This document shows, in pieces, positions 1-9,774 of a DNA stretch of 64,000 nucleotides (position 1 is its first letter; each line of letters opens with the position of its first letter). The position numbers were made by a program, and so were the translations under genes. The stretch spans positions 806,001-870,000 of the forward strand of contig NZ_JAJUXK010000004.1 in assembly GCF_021390335.1 (NCBI RefSeq), written 5' to 3'. The DNA comes from Dyadobacter sp. CY343 (GTDB lineage: Bacteria > Bacteroidota > Bacteroidia > Cytophagales > Spirosomataceae). The notes below the pieces were generated by a model. It saw nothing but the letters and a program-made list of their open reading frames with translations. It was not told the DNA's origin and made no database searches.

Positions 1-2684
1 TCAATATGCTTGTTAAATGCCGACTTGATCTGCTCCGGCGTCAGTTCGGCGATTTTTTTCTCAAAATCAGCGTCCCACTGCATCGTCCGGTTCAGGTACA
101 AATTGTTGGTCAGCGTATTGGCCAGCGACGCATCCTGCGACCTCGCCACCTGACGCGACTGCAGATAACCCGACTTTGCGGCCTTCAATTCCTCCGCTGT
201 AAAACCGTCTTTCAAAGCTTTCTCGATCTCTTCCTTGAAAGCAGCTTCGAGTTTTTGAGCGTTTTCGGGTGCATAAATCGCATACGACATGAAAGTACCG
301 CTCTTGTCCAGCGAGCTCGCAGAGAATTGCGAACCGACGCCGTAGCTCAGTCCGTCTTTTTGCCTGATCCGCGTTGCAAGCCGGGAGTTGAGAAAGCCGC
401 CGCCCAGCATATAGTTACCCATGATTAGCGCGGGATAATCCGGATCCGTATCCTGCAAAGGCATTCCCATTCCGGCTACAAACATTGCATTCGCCTTATC
501 GGGTGTTTCCAATGCTTTGTTTTCTGCTTTTACAACCTGGTAAGGAGAGGCGATGCGCGTAAACGGTTTCGCGCTTTTCCAGTTACCAAACTCCGCATTA
601 ATGATCTTCTCCGCGGCCGCTTTGTCAAAATCACCCACGATCGTTGCCGATGCATTATTCGCACCGTAAAAATCTTTATGAAATGCCTTGATCTGGTCGA
701 TTGTAGTCGATTTAATGCTCTCCACATCTTCATCAAAAGTACCTACATAGCGAATGTCGCTTTTCGGGTAAGGATTCGTGATCCTCCGGTATTGATTGAA
801 TGCAATCATCTGCGGCTCGCTGCGCTGGGATTCAATACCCGCCAGTTCTTCCTGTTTCAGTTTTTCAAATTCATTTTCATCGAATGCAGGTGTTTTCAAA
901 ACTTCCGCTACCAGTTTCAAAACAGCCGGCAGGTTTTCTTTTGTGGTTTCAATGTTCGCACCAGCCTGATTATTTGCACCGAAGAAACTAACTCTCGCTT
1001 TCAGCTTGTCGAATTCGTCTTTGATCTGCTGGCGTGTTTTCGTTTTGGTACCTTTATCAAGCATAGAGCCGGTCAGATCCGAGATCGCTGCTTTGTTCAT
1101 CAGGCTTTTTTCGTCTCCGTAACGCAGCGTAATGCGGGCAGCAACTACATTTCCCCTTGTTGTCTTGGGTAAAAACGCAGTTTCAATCGTATTCGCCTTT
1201 TCGGTTCTCGCAGTCCTCGTTTCTACATTCGCTGGCGAAGGATCAAATGCCTCTCCCTCCGCTACTACGGCCTCTCCTTTGTAATTTTTCACCAATTCCT
1301 GCACATTAGGTGCCTCAGGAATTTCAGCTCTCACCGGTTTCGCGTCGGGCATAAATGTTCCCAGCGTCCGGTTTGAAGGTTTGAAATAATGCTGACCTAC
1401 TTTAAAAACATCTTCGGGAGTTACCTTCCGGATATTGTCCCGGAAAATAAAAGCCAGCCGCCAGTCACCCGTCGCAATCGATTCGCTGATACTCAATCCT
1501 ACCCGCTCTGAATTCCTAAATTCCAGGTCCCAGTTTTTCAGAATAGTCGTTTTGGCGCGCTCTACATCCTCGGCGGAAGGTTTCAGGATCGCAGCAGAAT
1601 CGAGTGTTGCAACCAATGCCTGTTTTGCTTCGTCCAGAGATTTTTCCTTCAATATTTCCGCCCCGAAAAGCACGAAACCCGGATCGTAGAGCTGGAAGCT
1701 GTAACCAAACTGGGAAGAAGCCTTTTTGCTTTCAACCAGGTTTTTGTACAATCTTCCGTTCGGCTCGGTGGTGAGCAGCTCCGTAAGTACTTCCATCGCA
1801 GGATAATCTGCATGTGAGCCGGGCATAATATGGTAAAGCGCCATCAAAAACTGCACGTCGCCGGTACGTTTCAGCTCCACAAACCGCTCACCGTCCTGAA
1901 TAGGCTCCGCCGTGTAGGATTTTGGCAGTACGCGCGTTGGTTTAGGTATTTTACCAAAATACTCATTGACCATCGCAATCGTCTTCGCTTCATCTACCTT
2001 ACCTGCCACAGTTACCACTGCGTTGTCGGGCTGGTAATATTTTTTATAAAATGCCTGTAAATTTTCTATCGGCACGCGCTCAATGTCTGAACGGTTTCCG
2101 ATTGTAGATTTCCCATAGTTGTGCCACAGGTAAGCCCCGGAGATCACACGCTCCATCAACACATCAAAAGGACTGTTTTCTCCCGATTCAAATTCATTCC
2201 TGACTACACTAAATTCACTGTCAAGGTCTTTTTTCGCTATAAAAGAATTCACCATTCTGTCGGATTCCAGGTCCAGCGCCCATTTCAGGTTTTCTTCGCT
2301 GGCTGAAAAAGTCTCAAAATAGTTGGTGCGGTCGTACCAGGTCGTACCGTTGGGGCGGGCGCCGTGCTCGGTCAGTTCCTGGGGGATATTGGGGTGCTTG
2401 GGAGAACCTTTAAATACAAGGTGTTCCAGTAAATGCGCCATTCCCGTTTCACCATAACCCTCGTGCCGGGAGCCTACCAGATACGTAACGTTCACCGTGA
2501 TCGTCGCCTTGGAAGGATCGGGAAACATCAGCACTTTCAGGCCGTTTTCCAGGTTGTATTCGGTGATACCCTCCACCGAAGTGACCTTGGTAACCCCCTT
2601 CGGCAGCGTTTGTGCGAGCGCCGGAACCGCCAATAGTGCAGCCAGCATCACACTGACCATCTTTCTTTTAGAATTCATGACCAT
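1..2684 (-). CDS. M16 (insulinase/pitrilysin) zinc peptidase, 3' end outside window
   Basis: I translated this gene directly from the minus strand; it stays open to position 1, so the C-terminus lies outside the window. About 892 residues are visible. A signal peptide (roughly residues 1-23, ending ALAQ) suggests export to the periplasm. The inverted zinc motif HLLEH lies at about residues 82-86 and the usual distal acidic stretch (NEFESGENSP) follows some 75 residues later. Two M16 halves are recognisable: the active N-terminal half, and a second half that starts near residue 480 and lacks HxxEH, as in PqqL-like two-domain proteases. Start choice: ATG at 2684 or the in-frame ATG at 2678 (MNSKRK), which gives a tidier signal peptide. 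It diverges from the lipoprotein at 2835. The family degrades peptides; the substrate cannot be predicted. Confidence 0.9.
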   Translation of the reverse strand, partial: MVMNSKRKMVSVMLAALLAVPALAQTLPKGVTKVTSVEGITEYNLENGLKVLMFPDPSKATITVNVTYLVGSRHEGYGETGMAHLLEHLVFKGSPKHPNIPQELTEHGARPNGTTWYDRTNYFETFSASEENLKWALDLESDRMVNSFIAKKDLDSEFSVVRNEFESGENSPFDVLMERVISGAYLWHNYGKSTIGNRSDIERVPIENLQAFYKKYYQPDNAVVTVAGKVDEAKTIAMVNEYFGKIPKPTRVLPKSYTAEPIQDGERFVELKRTGDVQFLMALYHIMPGSHADYPAMEVLTELLTTEPNGRLYKNLVESKKASSQFGYSFQLYDPGFVLFGAEILKEKSLDEAKQALVATLDSAAILKPSAEDVERAKTTILKNWDLEFRNSERVGLSISESIATGDWRLAFIFRDNIRKVTPEDVFKVGQHYFKPSNRTLGTFMPDAKPVRAEIPEAPNVQELVKNYKGEAVVAEGEAFDPSPANVETRTARTEKANTIETAFLPKTTRGNVVAARITLRYGDEKSLMNKAAISDLTGSMLDKGTKTKTRQQIKDEFDKLKARVSFFGANNQAGANIETTKENLPAVLKLVAEVLKTPAFDENEFEKLKQEELAGIESQRSEPQMIAFNQYRRITNPYPKSDIRYVGTFDEDVESIKSTTIDQIKAFHKDFYGANNASATIVGDFDKAAAEKIINAEFGNWKSAKPFTRIASPYQVVKAENKALETPDKANAMFVAGMGMPLQDTDPDYPALIMGNYMLGGGFLNSRLATRIRQKDGLSYGVGSQFSASSLDKSGTFMSYAIYAPENAQKLEAAFKEEIEKALKDGFTAEELKAAKSGYLQSRQVARSQDASLANTLTNNLYLNRTMQWDADFEKKIAELTPEQIKSAFNKHI

Positions 2685-2834
2685 ATCAGAATGAATTGGA
2701 TTAGATTTACAATGCTTGAAAATACTTCAGAATATATCGCGAAACAATGGGTTTTGGATAAATGGTACGAGCAGGCATTTGCAACATTTTGCAAACCTTT
2801 ATGAGTATATGTTTTAAAATCAGTTTAAAGAATA

Positions 2835-3227
2835 ATGACGTTCAATAAAATCCTCAGTTTCCTTTTACTTGCTATTTCTGCCGCAGTTTTAAACGGCTGT
2901 TCAAGTGGTATCCCTATTTCCTCAAATACCAAATATCCGATTGAAGTATTGTATGAAAACCAGCCGGTGGAGCGGCCCTACTCAGAAATAGGTGTGGTGG
3001 AAATAACCAGCGAAGATACGCTCACCGACCGCCAGACGCAGGACCGGAGAATGATGTACCGCGGAAACGACGCCAAAACGAAAGAGCTGCTCACGGCAAG
3101 ACTGGTTATCAAAGCACAGAAAATAGGCGCCGATGCACTGATCAATGTGACCTACAAGTATTATACAAGTGTTAAAAAAGAGGGATATATTCTGAGCGGG
3201 CTGGCAGTAAGGTACCGGGGAGAATGA
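2835..3227 (+). CDS. small lipoprotein with YbjQ-like C-terminal segment
   Basis: 130 residues with a lipoprotein signal peptide: a hydrophobic stretch at residues 5-20, then the lipobox LNGC with the acylated Cys at about residue 22. The mature part ends with IGADALINVTYKYYT followed by a glycine and LAVRY. This resembles the strand-turn pattern of YbjQ-type (DUF74) pentameric domains, where a conserved GADA(V/L) segment precedes the last strand. That assignment rests on pattern only. The gene stands alone, convergent with tamB, the two stop codons being only a few bases apart. Function unknown; probably anchored in the outer or inner membrane. Confidence 0.75.
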   Translation: MTFNKILSFLLLAISAAVLNGCSSGIPISSNTKYPIEVLYENQPVERPYSEIGVVEITSEDTLTDRQTQDRRMMYRGNDAKTKELLTARLVIKAQKIGADALINVTYKYYTSVKKEGYILSGLAVRYRGE

Positions 3228-3231
3228 GGCA

Positions 3232-6200
3232 TTAACGCGAAGAACTCTTCTCCGAAATCATCTTTTTGGCAGTAGTATCCTGGCGCGAAGAATCCGCCGG
3301 AATCACGTATGGAATGGTTACCGAAGGTTTTGTTATCGGATTGAATCGGTTGAAGCTGCGTGTAAATTGCATACTTACCCCGCCCGTCGTCACCGTATTA
3401 TTAAGCGAAAGCGGATTCTGGACATTCCGGTTATAAGCTTTCACTCTCACCGATCCCCGGCTGTTCAGCCAATATTCCAGCGTCCATTCCCCCAATAAAC
3501 TAACCGCATCGTACGCGGTAGCGCCCGTTTGATTTTGTGCTCCGGAAGTAAAACGCCCGTCTCGCGTAACCCTGAACCGGTCATTCAAAAAACGGTAAGA
3601 AAAGCGCAATTGCAGGTTATTCAATGCATTCTGGTCCAGCGACAAACCCGAAACACCTACTTCCAGGTTCTCATTAATCCCCGAAGCCCACCGGCTGATC
3701 TGGTTCGAAACGAGCTCGCTGATACTGCTGCCCAGGAAATTCTGGCTGCCAACCGTCGCAAGGCTGGTTTCCGGCAAAAGCTGATTTACTACGAGCAAAC
3801 TACTGACCTGCCGGCTCAATTCCTGCTCGTCGGATTTCAGTTTGTTCTGAAATGCTTCAAGCTGCCCGCGATAGGTATTTAAAGACGGGTTATCCAGTAT
3901 TTTGAGATCATACCGGATCAGAGGCGACATCAATCTTTCCGACAAACCGATCGTCACTTCCACCGGATATCGCCTCGAAAGTGCATCATTGGTGGTGGTT
4001 AAAGTGCTGGTATTCGGCAAAACGCCCGCAAGAGAAACGAGCTGCGTATAACCCGCTTTCACATCCAGAATCGCCCCATAAGGATCGCCGGACCACACAA
4101 TGCGGCTGCCCGGCTTAATACTGAATTTCTTATTGATCACATTCTGCAATGTGAAATTGTATTCGCCACGCTCGATCTCGTACGTGCCCGCCATTGTAAA
4201 ATCTCCCTGGGTATCAATGTTCAGGCTCAGTCTGCCGGATCCATTCCCCCTTAAAATGTCGCCCGTTTGCCTGTCGAAAATGATCTCGCAGGTCGCATCA
4301 GGTGTGAGATTGAAATTGAAGTCCATCTTAATACCACCCGCGACCTGGCTGCGGCTCAGCGAATCGGAACTGCTGGTAGCTGAACTGTCTGCGGCCGGTA
4401 ACTTACTTACAAACTGAATATAATCCTGCGTCGCAACCTCGGTTGCCCCATCGAGCGGAATATAGATCTTCGTGCCTTTGTTACTGCTTACGTTCGCCTC
4501 GATATTCAGGTTATTAATAGGTCCAAAAACCGCGACGGGGCCGGTTACATAAGCTGTGCCGTAAAAAATGCTGTTGTCTTTTGCGTTCGTATTCAAGATT
4601 TTAAAATTCCGCAGATCGGCGTTGAAGCCCAGCGAGAAATATTTAAAGCTATCGTGAAACACCCCGCCGCGAACAGAAGCTGTATTACCGTCGCCGTCGG
4701 TCACTGTGATATTATTCACGGTAATTTCACTTTCTGTAAAATTGATCTTGTCATTAAACTGGAATACAGACTGTAAATAGTCAAATTTCATCCGTCCCTG
4801 CTCCACCATCAGCGAGCCTTCCAGTACCGGCGCATCGACCTTGCCTTTAATGGTCACAGTCCCCTGAGCGCTGCCGCCAATATCAGATACCAGTCCCTCG
4901 GCAAACGGTTCGAGCGCTTTGAAATCGATGTGATTAAAGATCGCTTTCAGGTTAAGCGTATTCTCATCCAGTTTTGGCCGGTAGGAGCCGATCAGGTTGA
5001 ATACCCGCCGCGCATTTTTGCTGAGTTGCGCATCGATTTGCAGTTCGCTGGTAATCTGGTCCCAGTCCCCGGTACCCGACAAATTACCGAATTCGTATTG
5101 CGAGTAACCCAGACTTTCCACATTGAAACTTGCATCCAGGATCACACTATTGTAAACATCTTTGATCCTGGCAGAACCGTCCATAATACCTGCCAGTTTT
5201 GTAGTTAAGACTTCGTTCAGACTATTCAAACGAAAGTTCTTAATATCCAGCAACATACTCTTTTCCGGATTTTCCGAAGCTGTGCCACTGACGAAAATGC
5301 GCTGTTTCCCGCTCACCAACCCAACATTAGACAAAGAAACCTCTCTTCCCGCGATGGATATCAGGCTTTGCGAAGGCACAGCCCATTCTTCATCCAGCAG
5401 GCTCAGTTTAGAATCTTTGAAACTAATATCAAAACCCGCTGCCAGAAAGCGGATCTCCCCGGCCAGATTAGCCTTATTCGTACTTTTTACCTGATGTACT
5501 GCACCATTGAAATCAATATGATCTTCGTCCCAGGTTCCTTCCATTTCAAGCTTTTCGGTCGGGACCAGTACGCTCATTTGCTGCTGGCCGGAAGTGACCA
5601 GGATGGAAGCGAGTACCTCTGCATTGTTTACAAATTTGGAGGTAGTAACGTCCAGTTCTGAGTTTACAAACTGGTTTGTACCATATCGTAGCGTGTCAGA
5701 AGCTGCATTGAGGGTTAGAATTGCTGTATTATCCATTCTGAAAATACCTTCGGCGCGTGCTCCGGGAGATACATAAATATCCGGGTTCAGGAATGCGAGA
5801 AATCGGGAGAGGTTTCTGGTTTCAATATCATATTCGATCTGATAGCGGTCCTGAACCGACTGAACAGGCTTTCTCGCATAATACTGCGTCCGGTTTGCTT
5901 CGGTTTCAAAAAAGTAAAGCTTATATTCATCCATTAAGCGCACCAGATCTTTCCACGATTGCGTAGGCATAAAATCTCCCTGTGCCTTGGCGGAAAGAAA
6001 CTCGCTTTCCAGTTTCAAAATCCGGTTCTGATCGTTCTTCCGTGATGAAAAAGTGAGCGTATCAATGACAAGATTCCGATCCTGATTTGTCATTAACATA
6101 TAGGTATTCAACAACTTAGCTTCGCCAGTCAGCTCATCTACCGTATTTCCGGAAACATTTACATTAAGCTGCGTCCGCAATGTGATCGGATCAGCTGTAA

Positions 6201-7830
6201 AACCAAGTGCTGACAGATTTGCTTTTTCAATAACTCCCTGAACATCAAAAGAATTTTGCGCCTTCGAGAGATCGAATTCGCCTTCCAGGTTTAACACGAG
6301 GTTGGTATCTTTCGTACTTACAAGGCCATTGAAATACTGATTTTGAAGATTTCCCTTTAATCGGATATTCTTATAATCATAATTGCGAAAACCTACCCTG
6401 CCTACCAGCGCATTCATATCCGTAGAAGCGAACTGCAATTCCAGTCCTTTCCCAAAAACTTTACCCTCAAAATCAAGCTGTTGCCACGTTTCTTCCTGAT
6501 CCAGTAACTTACCCAATTCGAAACGGCGCGTCTTTACCTCCCCTGAATAGGTAGTTGATTGGGCATCGGCAATATGAAAAACGAGGTCGCCCGCTATTTC
6601 ACCCATCTCGGAAGATGCATTGGCAGCTACCGTAAAATCTTCCAGAGTTCCTTTAAAACTTCCGTCCAGCAGCGTCGACCCGAATTTTTGCAGCGTAGCA
6701 TGCATATCCCACTCGGGGTAATACTGAACAATGTCTGCCGGCTCAATCTTCGAAGCGGAAAGCTTGATATCCATCTGAACACCTTCGATCGTAGGCAAGC
6801 CCTTAAAACCCAGACTTCCCGCCAGCCGGCTTCCATTCCCAAACCGGAGATCCGTATTTGTCACTACAAAATCATCGACCTTCCCATTAAAATCCCCCGA
6901 GATCTGCCACGTTTCATTCAGCGCATCGACATAACTTGAAAACAGCCCGAGATCACGCGAATCTACGTGGCTGCCGACCAAATGCCCCTTCATCCTCACC
7001 TTATGGTTAAAATCTCCCAGCTCACCCGAACGGTTGTAGAAGAATATGACCTCGTCTTTCAACCGGGAATTACCAATGCGCGCGTCCAGTTCTTTCAGCT
7101 CCATTTTCTTTTGGCAAAACAAAAAACGCGTATCCAGATCGTGCATTTGCAGGCCGGTTTGCACATCGATCGTTTTCATATTTTTGGCGACAAAAGAAAT
7201 GGTATCTCCCTGCACCAGAAAGTTTTTCAGGTCGCCGTAAAGGTGATTGAGTTTGAAGTGTGAGTAATCAAATACGCGCTTGCCCTTGTATCTGGGCTGG
7301 CGCGGATCGTCGTAAGTGAACGTTCCGTCGATCACTTTCGACCTGCCTATGATGAAAGGAATGTTGTTTTCAGGTGCATTTGCCGGCCGGCGGACTTTCG
7401 GCGCAGTGAGCTCATTGATCCGCTCAATAAAGCCGTCAATATTCAGGTAACCCGATTCAGGAACGATCGCAAGCCGAACTTTGGGCTGGAATACATTTAC
7501 CTCATCCAGGTAGATCTCTTTGGAAGAATTATTAATGATATAATCAAGATCAAGATTGACGTCAATGCGACCGACATCGATCATATCCTGATCGCTGGTG
7601 TCCTTTACAGAAACTCCTTCCAGCGACACTACGTCAAACCACTTGATATTAACTTTCTGAATAGTAATGGGATAGCCAAGCTTTTCTGAAACCCTGTCGG
7701 CGGCAGTCTGCACAGCCCAGGTCTGCACGGAGGGGAGTTGGAGCGCAATGGTCATGATACCGAGCGCAAGCAGCGCGAAGATCATCACCACAATCAAACC
7801 ATTGCCGAACGCCCTGAGGAATTTAAACAT
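3232..7830 (-). CDS. tamB: TamB-type translocation and assembly module protein
   Basis: 1532 residues. One N-terminal transmembrane helix (about 11-31, rich in Val/Ile/Leu/Ala) is followed by AsmA-like sequence (FDVVSLEGVSVKD, DVGRIDVNLDL) and a very long series of short beta strands typical of the periplasmic beta-taco groove. The C-terminal 400 residues match the TamB/DUF490 domain, with GTAYVTGPVAVFGP, a late ERGEYNF strand and a final barrel-binding-like tail. TamB-family proteins bridge the inner membrane and a BamA-family outer membrane partner and are implicated in lipid transport and outer membrane protein assembly. No tamA/BamA-like gene is in the window. The length fits Bacteroidota homologues. 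It diverges from tsaD, 72 bp away, an order common in this phylum. Confidence 0.93.
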   Translation of the reverse strand: MFKFLRAFGNGLIVVMIFALLALGIMTIALQLPSVQTWAVQTAADRVSEKLGYPITIQKVNIKWFDVVSLEGVSVKDTSDQDMIDVGRIDVNLDLDYIINNSSKEIYLDEVNVFQPKVRLAIVPESGYLNIDGFIERINELTAPKVRRPANAPENNIPFIIGRSKVIDGTFTYDDPRQPRYKGKRVFDYSHFKLNHLYGDLKNFLVQGDTISFVAKNMKTIDVQTGLQMHDLDTRFLFCQKKMELKELDARIGNSRLKDEVIFFYNRSGELGDFNHKVRMKGHLVGSHVDSRDLGLFSSYVDALNETWQISGDFNGKVDDFVVTNTDLRFGNGSRLAGSLGFKGLPTIEGVQMDIKLSASKIEPADIVQYYPEWDMHATLQKFGSTLLDGSFKGTLEDFTVAANASSEMGEIAGDLVFHIADAQSTTYSGEVKTRRFELGKLLDQEETWQQLDFEGKVFGKGLELQFASTDMNALVGRVGFRNYDYKNIRLKGNLQNQYFNGLVSTKDTNLVLNLEGEFDLSKAQNSFDVQGVIEKANLSALGFTADPITLRTQLNVNVSGNTVDELTGEAKLLNTYMLMTNQDRNLVIDTLTFSSRKNDQNRILKLESEFLSAKAQGDFMPTQSWKDLVRLMDEYKLYFFETEANRTQYYARKPVQSVQDRYQIEYDIETRNLSRFLAFLNPDIYVSPGARAEGIFRMDNTAILTLNAASDTLRYGTNQFVNSELDVTTSKFVNNAEVLASILVTSGQQQMSVLVPTEKLEMEGTWDEDHIDFNGAVHQVKSTNKANLAGEIRFLAAGFDISFKDSKLSLLDEEWAVPSQSLISIAGREVSLSNVGLVSGKQRIFVSGTASENPEKSMLLDIKNFRLNSLNEVLTTKLAGIMDGSARIKDVYNSVILDASFNVESLGYSQYEFGNLSGTGDWDQITSELQIDAQLSKNARRVFNLIGSYRPKLDENTLNLKAIFNHIDFKALEPFAEGLVSDIGGSAQGTVTIKGKVDAPVLEGSLMVEQGRMKFDYLQSVFQFNDKINFTESEITVNNITVTDGDGNTASVRGGVFHDSFKYFSLGFNADLRNFKILNTNAKDNSIFYGTAYVTGPVAVFGPINNLNIEANVSSNKGTKIYIPLDGATEVATQDYIQFVSKLPAADSSATSSSDSLSRSQVAGGIKMDFNFNLTPDATCEIIFDRQTGDILRGNGSGRLSLNIDTQGDFTMAGTYEIERGEYNFTLQNVINKKFSIKPGSRIVWSGDPYGAILDVKAGYTQLVSLAGVLPNTSTLTTTNDALSRRYPVEVTIGLSERLMSPLIRYDLKILDNPSLNTYRGQLEAFQNKLKSDEQELSRQVSSLLVVNQLLPETSLATVGSQNFLGSSISELVSNQISRWASGINENLEVGVSGLSLDQNALNNLQLRFSYRFLNDRFRVTRDGRFTSGAQNQTGATAYDAVSLLGEWTLEYWLNSRGSVRVKAYNRNVQNPLSLNNTVTTGGVSMQFTRSFNRFNPITKPSVTIPYVIPADSSRQDTTAKKMISEKSSSR

Positions 7831-7902
7831 ATATGACAGCTTCGCAGGCGATACTGCTTATCTTGTTGTTAATGCTTAATTTTGTGAATAATTCAATAGT
7901 TT

Positions 7903-8901
7903 ATGAATATCCTCGCCATCGAATCTTCGTGTGACGAAACCTCCGCAGCCGTAATCACTAACGGGGAAATCCGCTCCAATGTTGTTGCTACGCAGCTCAT
8001 TCACACCCTTTACGGTGGAGTAGTGCCTGAATTGGCTTCGCGCGCGCACCAGCAACATATTCTACCAGTGGTAGATAAAGCACTGAATGATGCAAAAGTA
8101 ACAAAAAAAGGCCTGGATGCTATTGCTTTTACACGCGGGCCAGGCTTATTGGGCGCGCTGCTGGTGGGTACTTCCTTCGCCAAATCAATGGCGCTGGGGC
8201 TTGGCATTCCGCTTATCGAGGTCAACCACATGCAGGCACACGTGCTCGCGCATTTCATAGATGATCCCAAACCAGCTTTCCCATTTTTGTGCCTTACCGT
8301 AAGTGGCGGGCATACGCAAATCGTCAAAGTATCCTCGCCGCTCGAAATGGAAATCATCGGCGAAACGCGTGATGACGCGGTTGGAGAAGCTTTTGATAAA
8401 ACTGCCAAACTGCTCGACCTGCCCTACCCCGGAGGCCCGCTAATTGATAAATACGCTGCTGAGGGGAATCCCGACGCGTATGCATTCCCGCTTCCTGAAA
8501 TGCCTGGACTTGATTTTTCATTCAGTGGTATTAAAACCTCGTTTATGTACTTCCTGCAAAAACAGGTTCGTGAGAATCCAGCATTCGTTAGCGAAAATCT
8601 GCCGGATATCTGCGCCAGCATTCAGTTTACACTGGTTAATATTTTGCTAAAAAAAATCAAAAAAGCAGCCAGGGAAACGGGGATCAAAGAAATTGCGATA
8701 GCCGGTGGTGTTTCTGCCAATTCTGGTTTGCGTAAATCTTTACTTGAACTTGGGCAAACCTTGAAATGGAACGTGTACATTCCCGCATTTGAATACTGCA
8801 CCGACAATGCAGCGATGATCGCTATTGCTGCGCATTACAAATATTTGGAAAGTGATTTCTGTGACCAGACCGTCAGTCCGCTGGCAAGAATGGATTTTTG
8901 A
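7903..8901 (+). CDS. tsaD: tRNA N6-adenosine threonylcarbamoyltransferase TsaD
   Basis: 332 residues, the normal length for TsaD (Kae1/Qri7/YgjD family). The N-terminus MNILAIESSCDETSAAV is the ASKHA nucleotide-binding signature. The metal-binding histidines are in VNHMQAHVLAHF (HxxxH, about residues 109-113). Further conserved blocks are TVSGGHTQI and AIAGGVSANSGLR, with DNAAMIA near the C-terminus. TsaD transfers threonylcarbamoyl from TC-AMP to A37 of ANN-decoding tRNAs together with TsaB and TsaE, which are not in this window. The start codon lies 18 bp downstream of a TAATTTTG (-7-like) box at 7877-7884, without a clear -33 element. Confidence 0.97.
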   Translation: MNILAIESSCDETSAAVITNGEIRSNVVATQLIHTLYGGVVPELASRAHQQHILPVVDKALNDAKVTKKGLDAIAFTRGPGLLGALLVGTSFAKSMALGLGIPLIEVNHMQAHVLAHFIDDPKPAFPFLCLTVSGGHTQIVKVSSPLEMEIIGETRDDAVGEAFDKTAKLLDLPYPGGPLIDKYAAEGNPDAYAFPLPEMPGLDFSFSGIKTSFMYFLQKQVRENPAFVSENLPDICASIQFTLVNILLKKIKKAARETGIKEIAIAGGVSANSGLRKSLLELGQTLKWNVYIPAFEYCTDNAAMIAIAAHYKYLESDFCDQTVSPLARMDF

Positions 8902-8931
8902 ACCAATAACAATCAGTACTGATCAATATTT

Positions 8932-9729
8932 ATGCAACTCTCCGAAATCTGGATTTATCCAATAAAATCACTGGGCGGAATCAGGCTCAGCGAAGCGCAA
9001 ATGGAAGAAAGAGGTTTGCAATATGACCGCCGCTGGATGTTGATCGACGAAAATAACAAGTTTGTTACCCAGCGATTCTTACCAGTTATGGCGCTGATAG
9101 AAGTGGCGCTGCATGCAGATACCCTTCAAATCTGGCACCGGGATGAACCTGAGGATATATTAACAGTACCATTTGAACCGGTAACCGCACAAAAGCGGGA
9201 AGTAACTATTTGGGACGATGTGGTGGAGGCCCTTACGGTTTCCGAAGAAGCAGATTCCTGGTTAAGTGCCCGCCTCGGACTTTCAGTTCAGTTAGTAAAA
9301 ATGCCGGAAAGTACAGAACGGAAGGCCGATCCCAAATATGCAAAAAACGGCGAGATCGTGAGCTTTGCAGACGGATATCCTTGCCTGATCATTTCAGAAG
9401 CCTCGCTGGAAGATCTCAACTCCCGTCTTGATAACAAGATCACAATGAGGCGCTTCCGGCCAAACTTTGTAATCTCCGGAACCGCGCCTTTTGAAGAAGA
9501 TACCTGGAAACAGATCGATATTGGCGCTGCAAGCTTTGACATCGTAAAACCGTGCGCCCGCTGCGTACTTACAACCATCGACCCTGAAACTTCCGAAAAG
9601 GGCCCTGAGCCACTCAAAACGCTGGCTGGCTACCGGAAGATCAACAACAAGATCCTTTTTGGCCAAAATCTGGTCGCTACTTCGCTGGGTAAGCTTCGTG
9701 AAGGAGATATTGTTACGGTCAGGGCATAA
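8932..9729 (+). CDS. MOSC domain protein with N-terminal beta-barrel domain
   Basis: 265 residues. The N-terminus (LSEIWIYPIKSLGGIRL, then GLQYDRRWMLID) is the MOSC N-terminal beta-barrel domain. The MOSC core follows, with RFRPNFVISG, the conserved Cys segment PCARCVLTTIDPETSEKG (about residues 203-220) and the closing FGQNLVA and LREGDIV. The family includes YcbX and mARC, molybdenum cofactor proteins that reduce N-hydroxylated compounds. This one lacks the C-terminal ferredoxin domain of YcbX. The gene follows tsaD by 30 bp and is probably cotranscribed with it. The window also encodes a molybdenum enzyme (28971-32861), but that link is only circumstantial. Confidence 0.88.
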   Translation: MQLSEIWIYPIKSLGGIRLSEAQMEERGLQYDRRWMLIDENNKFVTQRFLPVMALIEVALHADTLQIWHRDEPEDILTVPFEPVTAQKREVTIWDDVVEALTVSEEADSWLSARLGLSVQLVKMPESTERKADPKYAKNGEIVSFADGYPCLIISEASLEDLNSRLDNKITMRRFRPNFVISGTAPFEEDTWKQIDIGAASFDIVKPCARCVLTTIDPETSEKGPEPLKTLAGYRKINNKILFGQNLVATSLGKLREGDIVTVRA

Positions 9730-9733
9730 AAAA

Positions 9734-9757
9734 AGCGCCTCTTCGGCGCTCTTCTCA
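9734..9757 (-). terminator. intrinsic terminator of the lpx operon
   Basis: A perfect 6-bp stem (AGCGCC/GGCGCT at 9734-9739 and 9745-9750) encloses a 5-base loop. Read on the minus strand the stem is followed by seven T residues, a classic Rho-independent terminator 25 bp after the lpxA stop. On the plus strand the tail is only pyrimidine-rich (CTTCTC), so it may also slow readthrough from the MOSC gene. Confidence 0.8.
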
Positions 9758-9774
9758 ATATCAGGTGTGGAAAT

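Noticed and set aside
2777..2795. TTTGCAA direct repeats before the small lipoprotein as an operator
   Set aside because: Two short AT-rich copies in a low-complexity intergenic region; too little to support a binding site.
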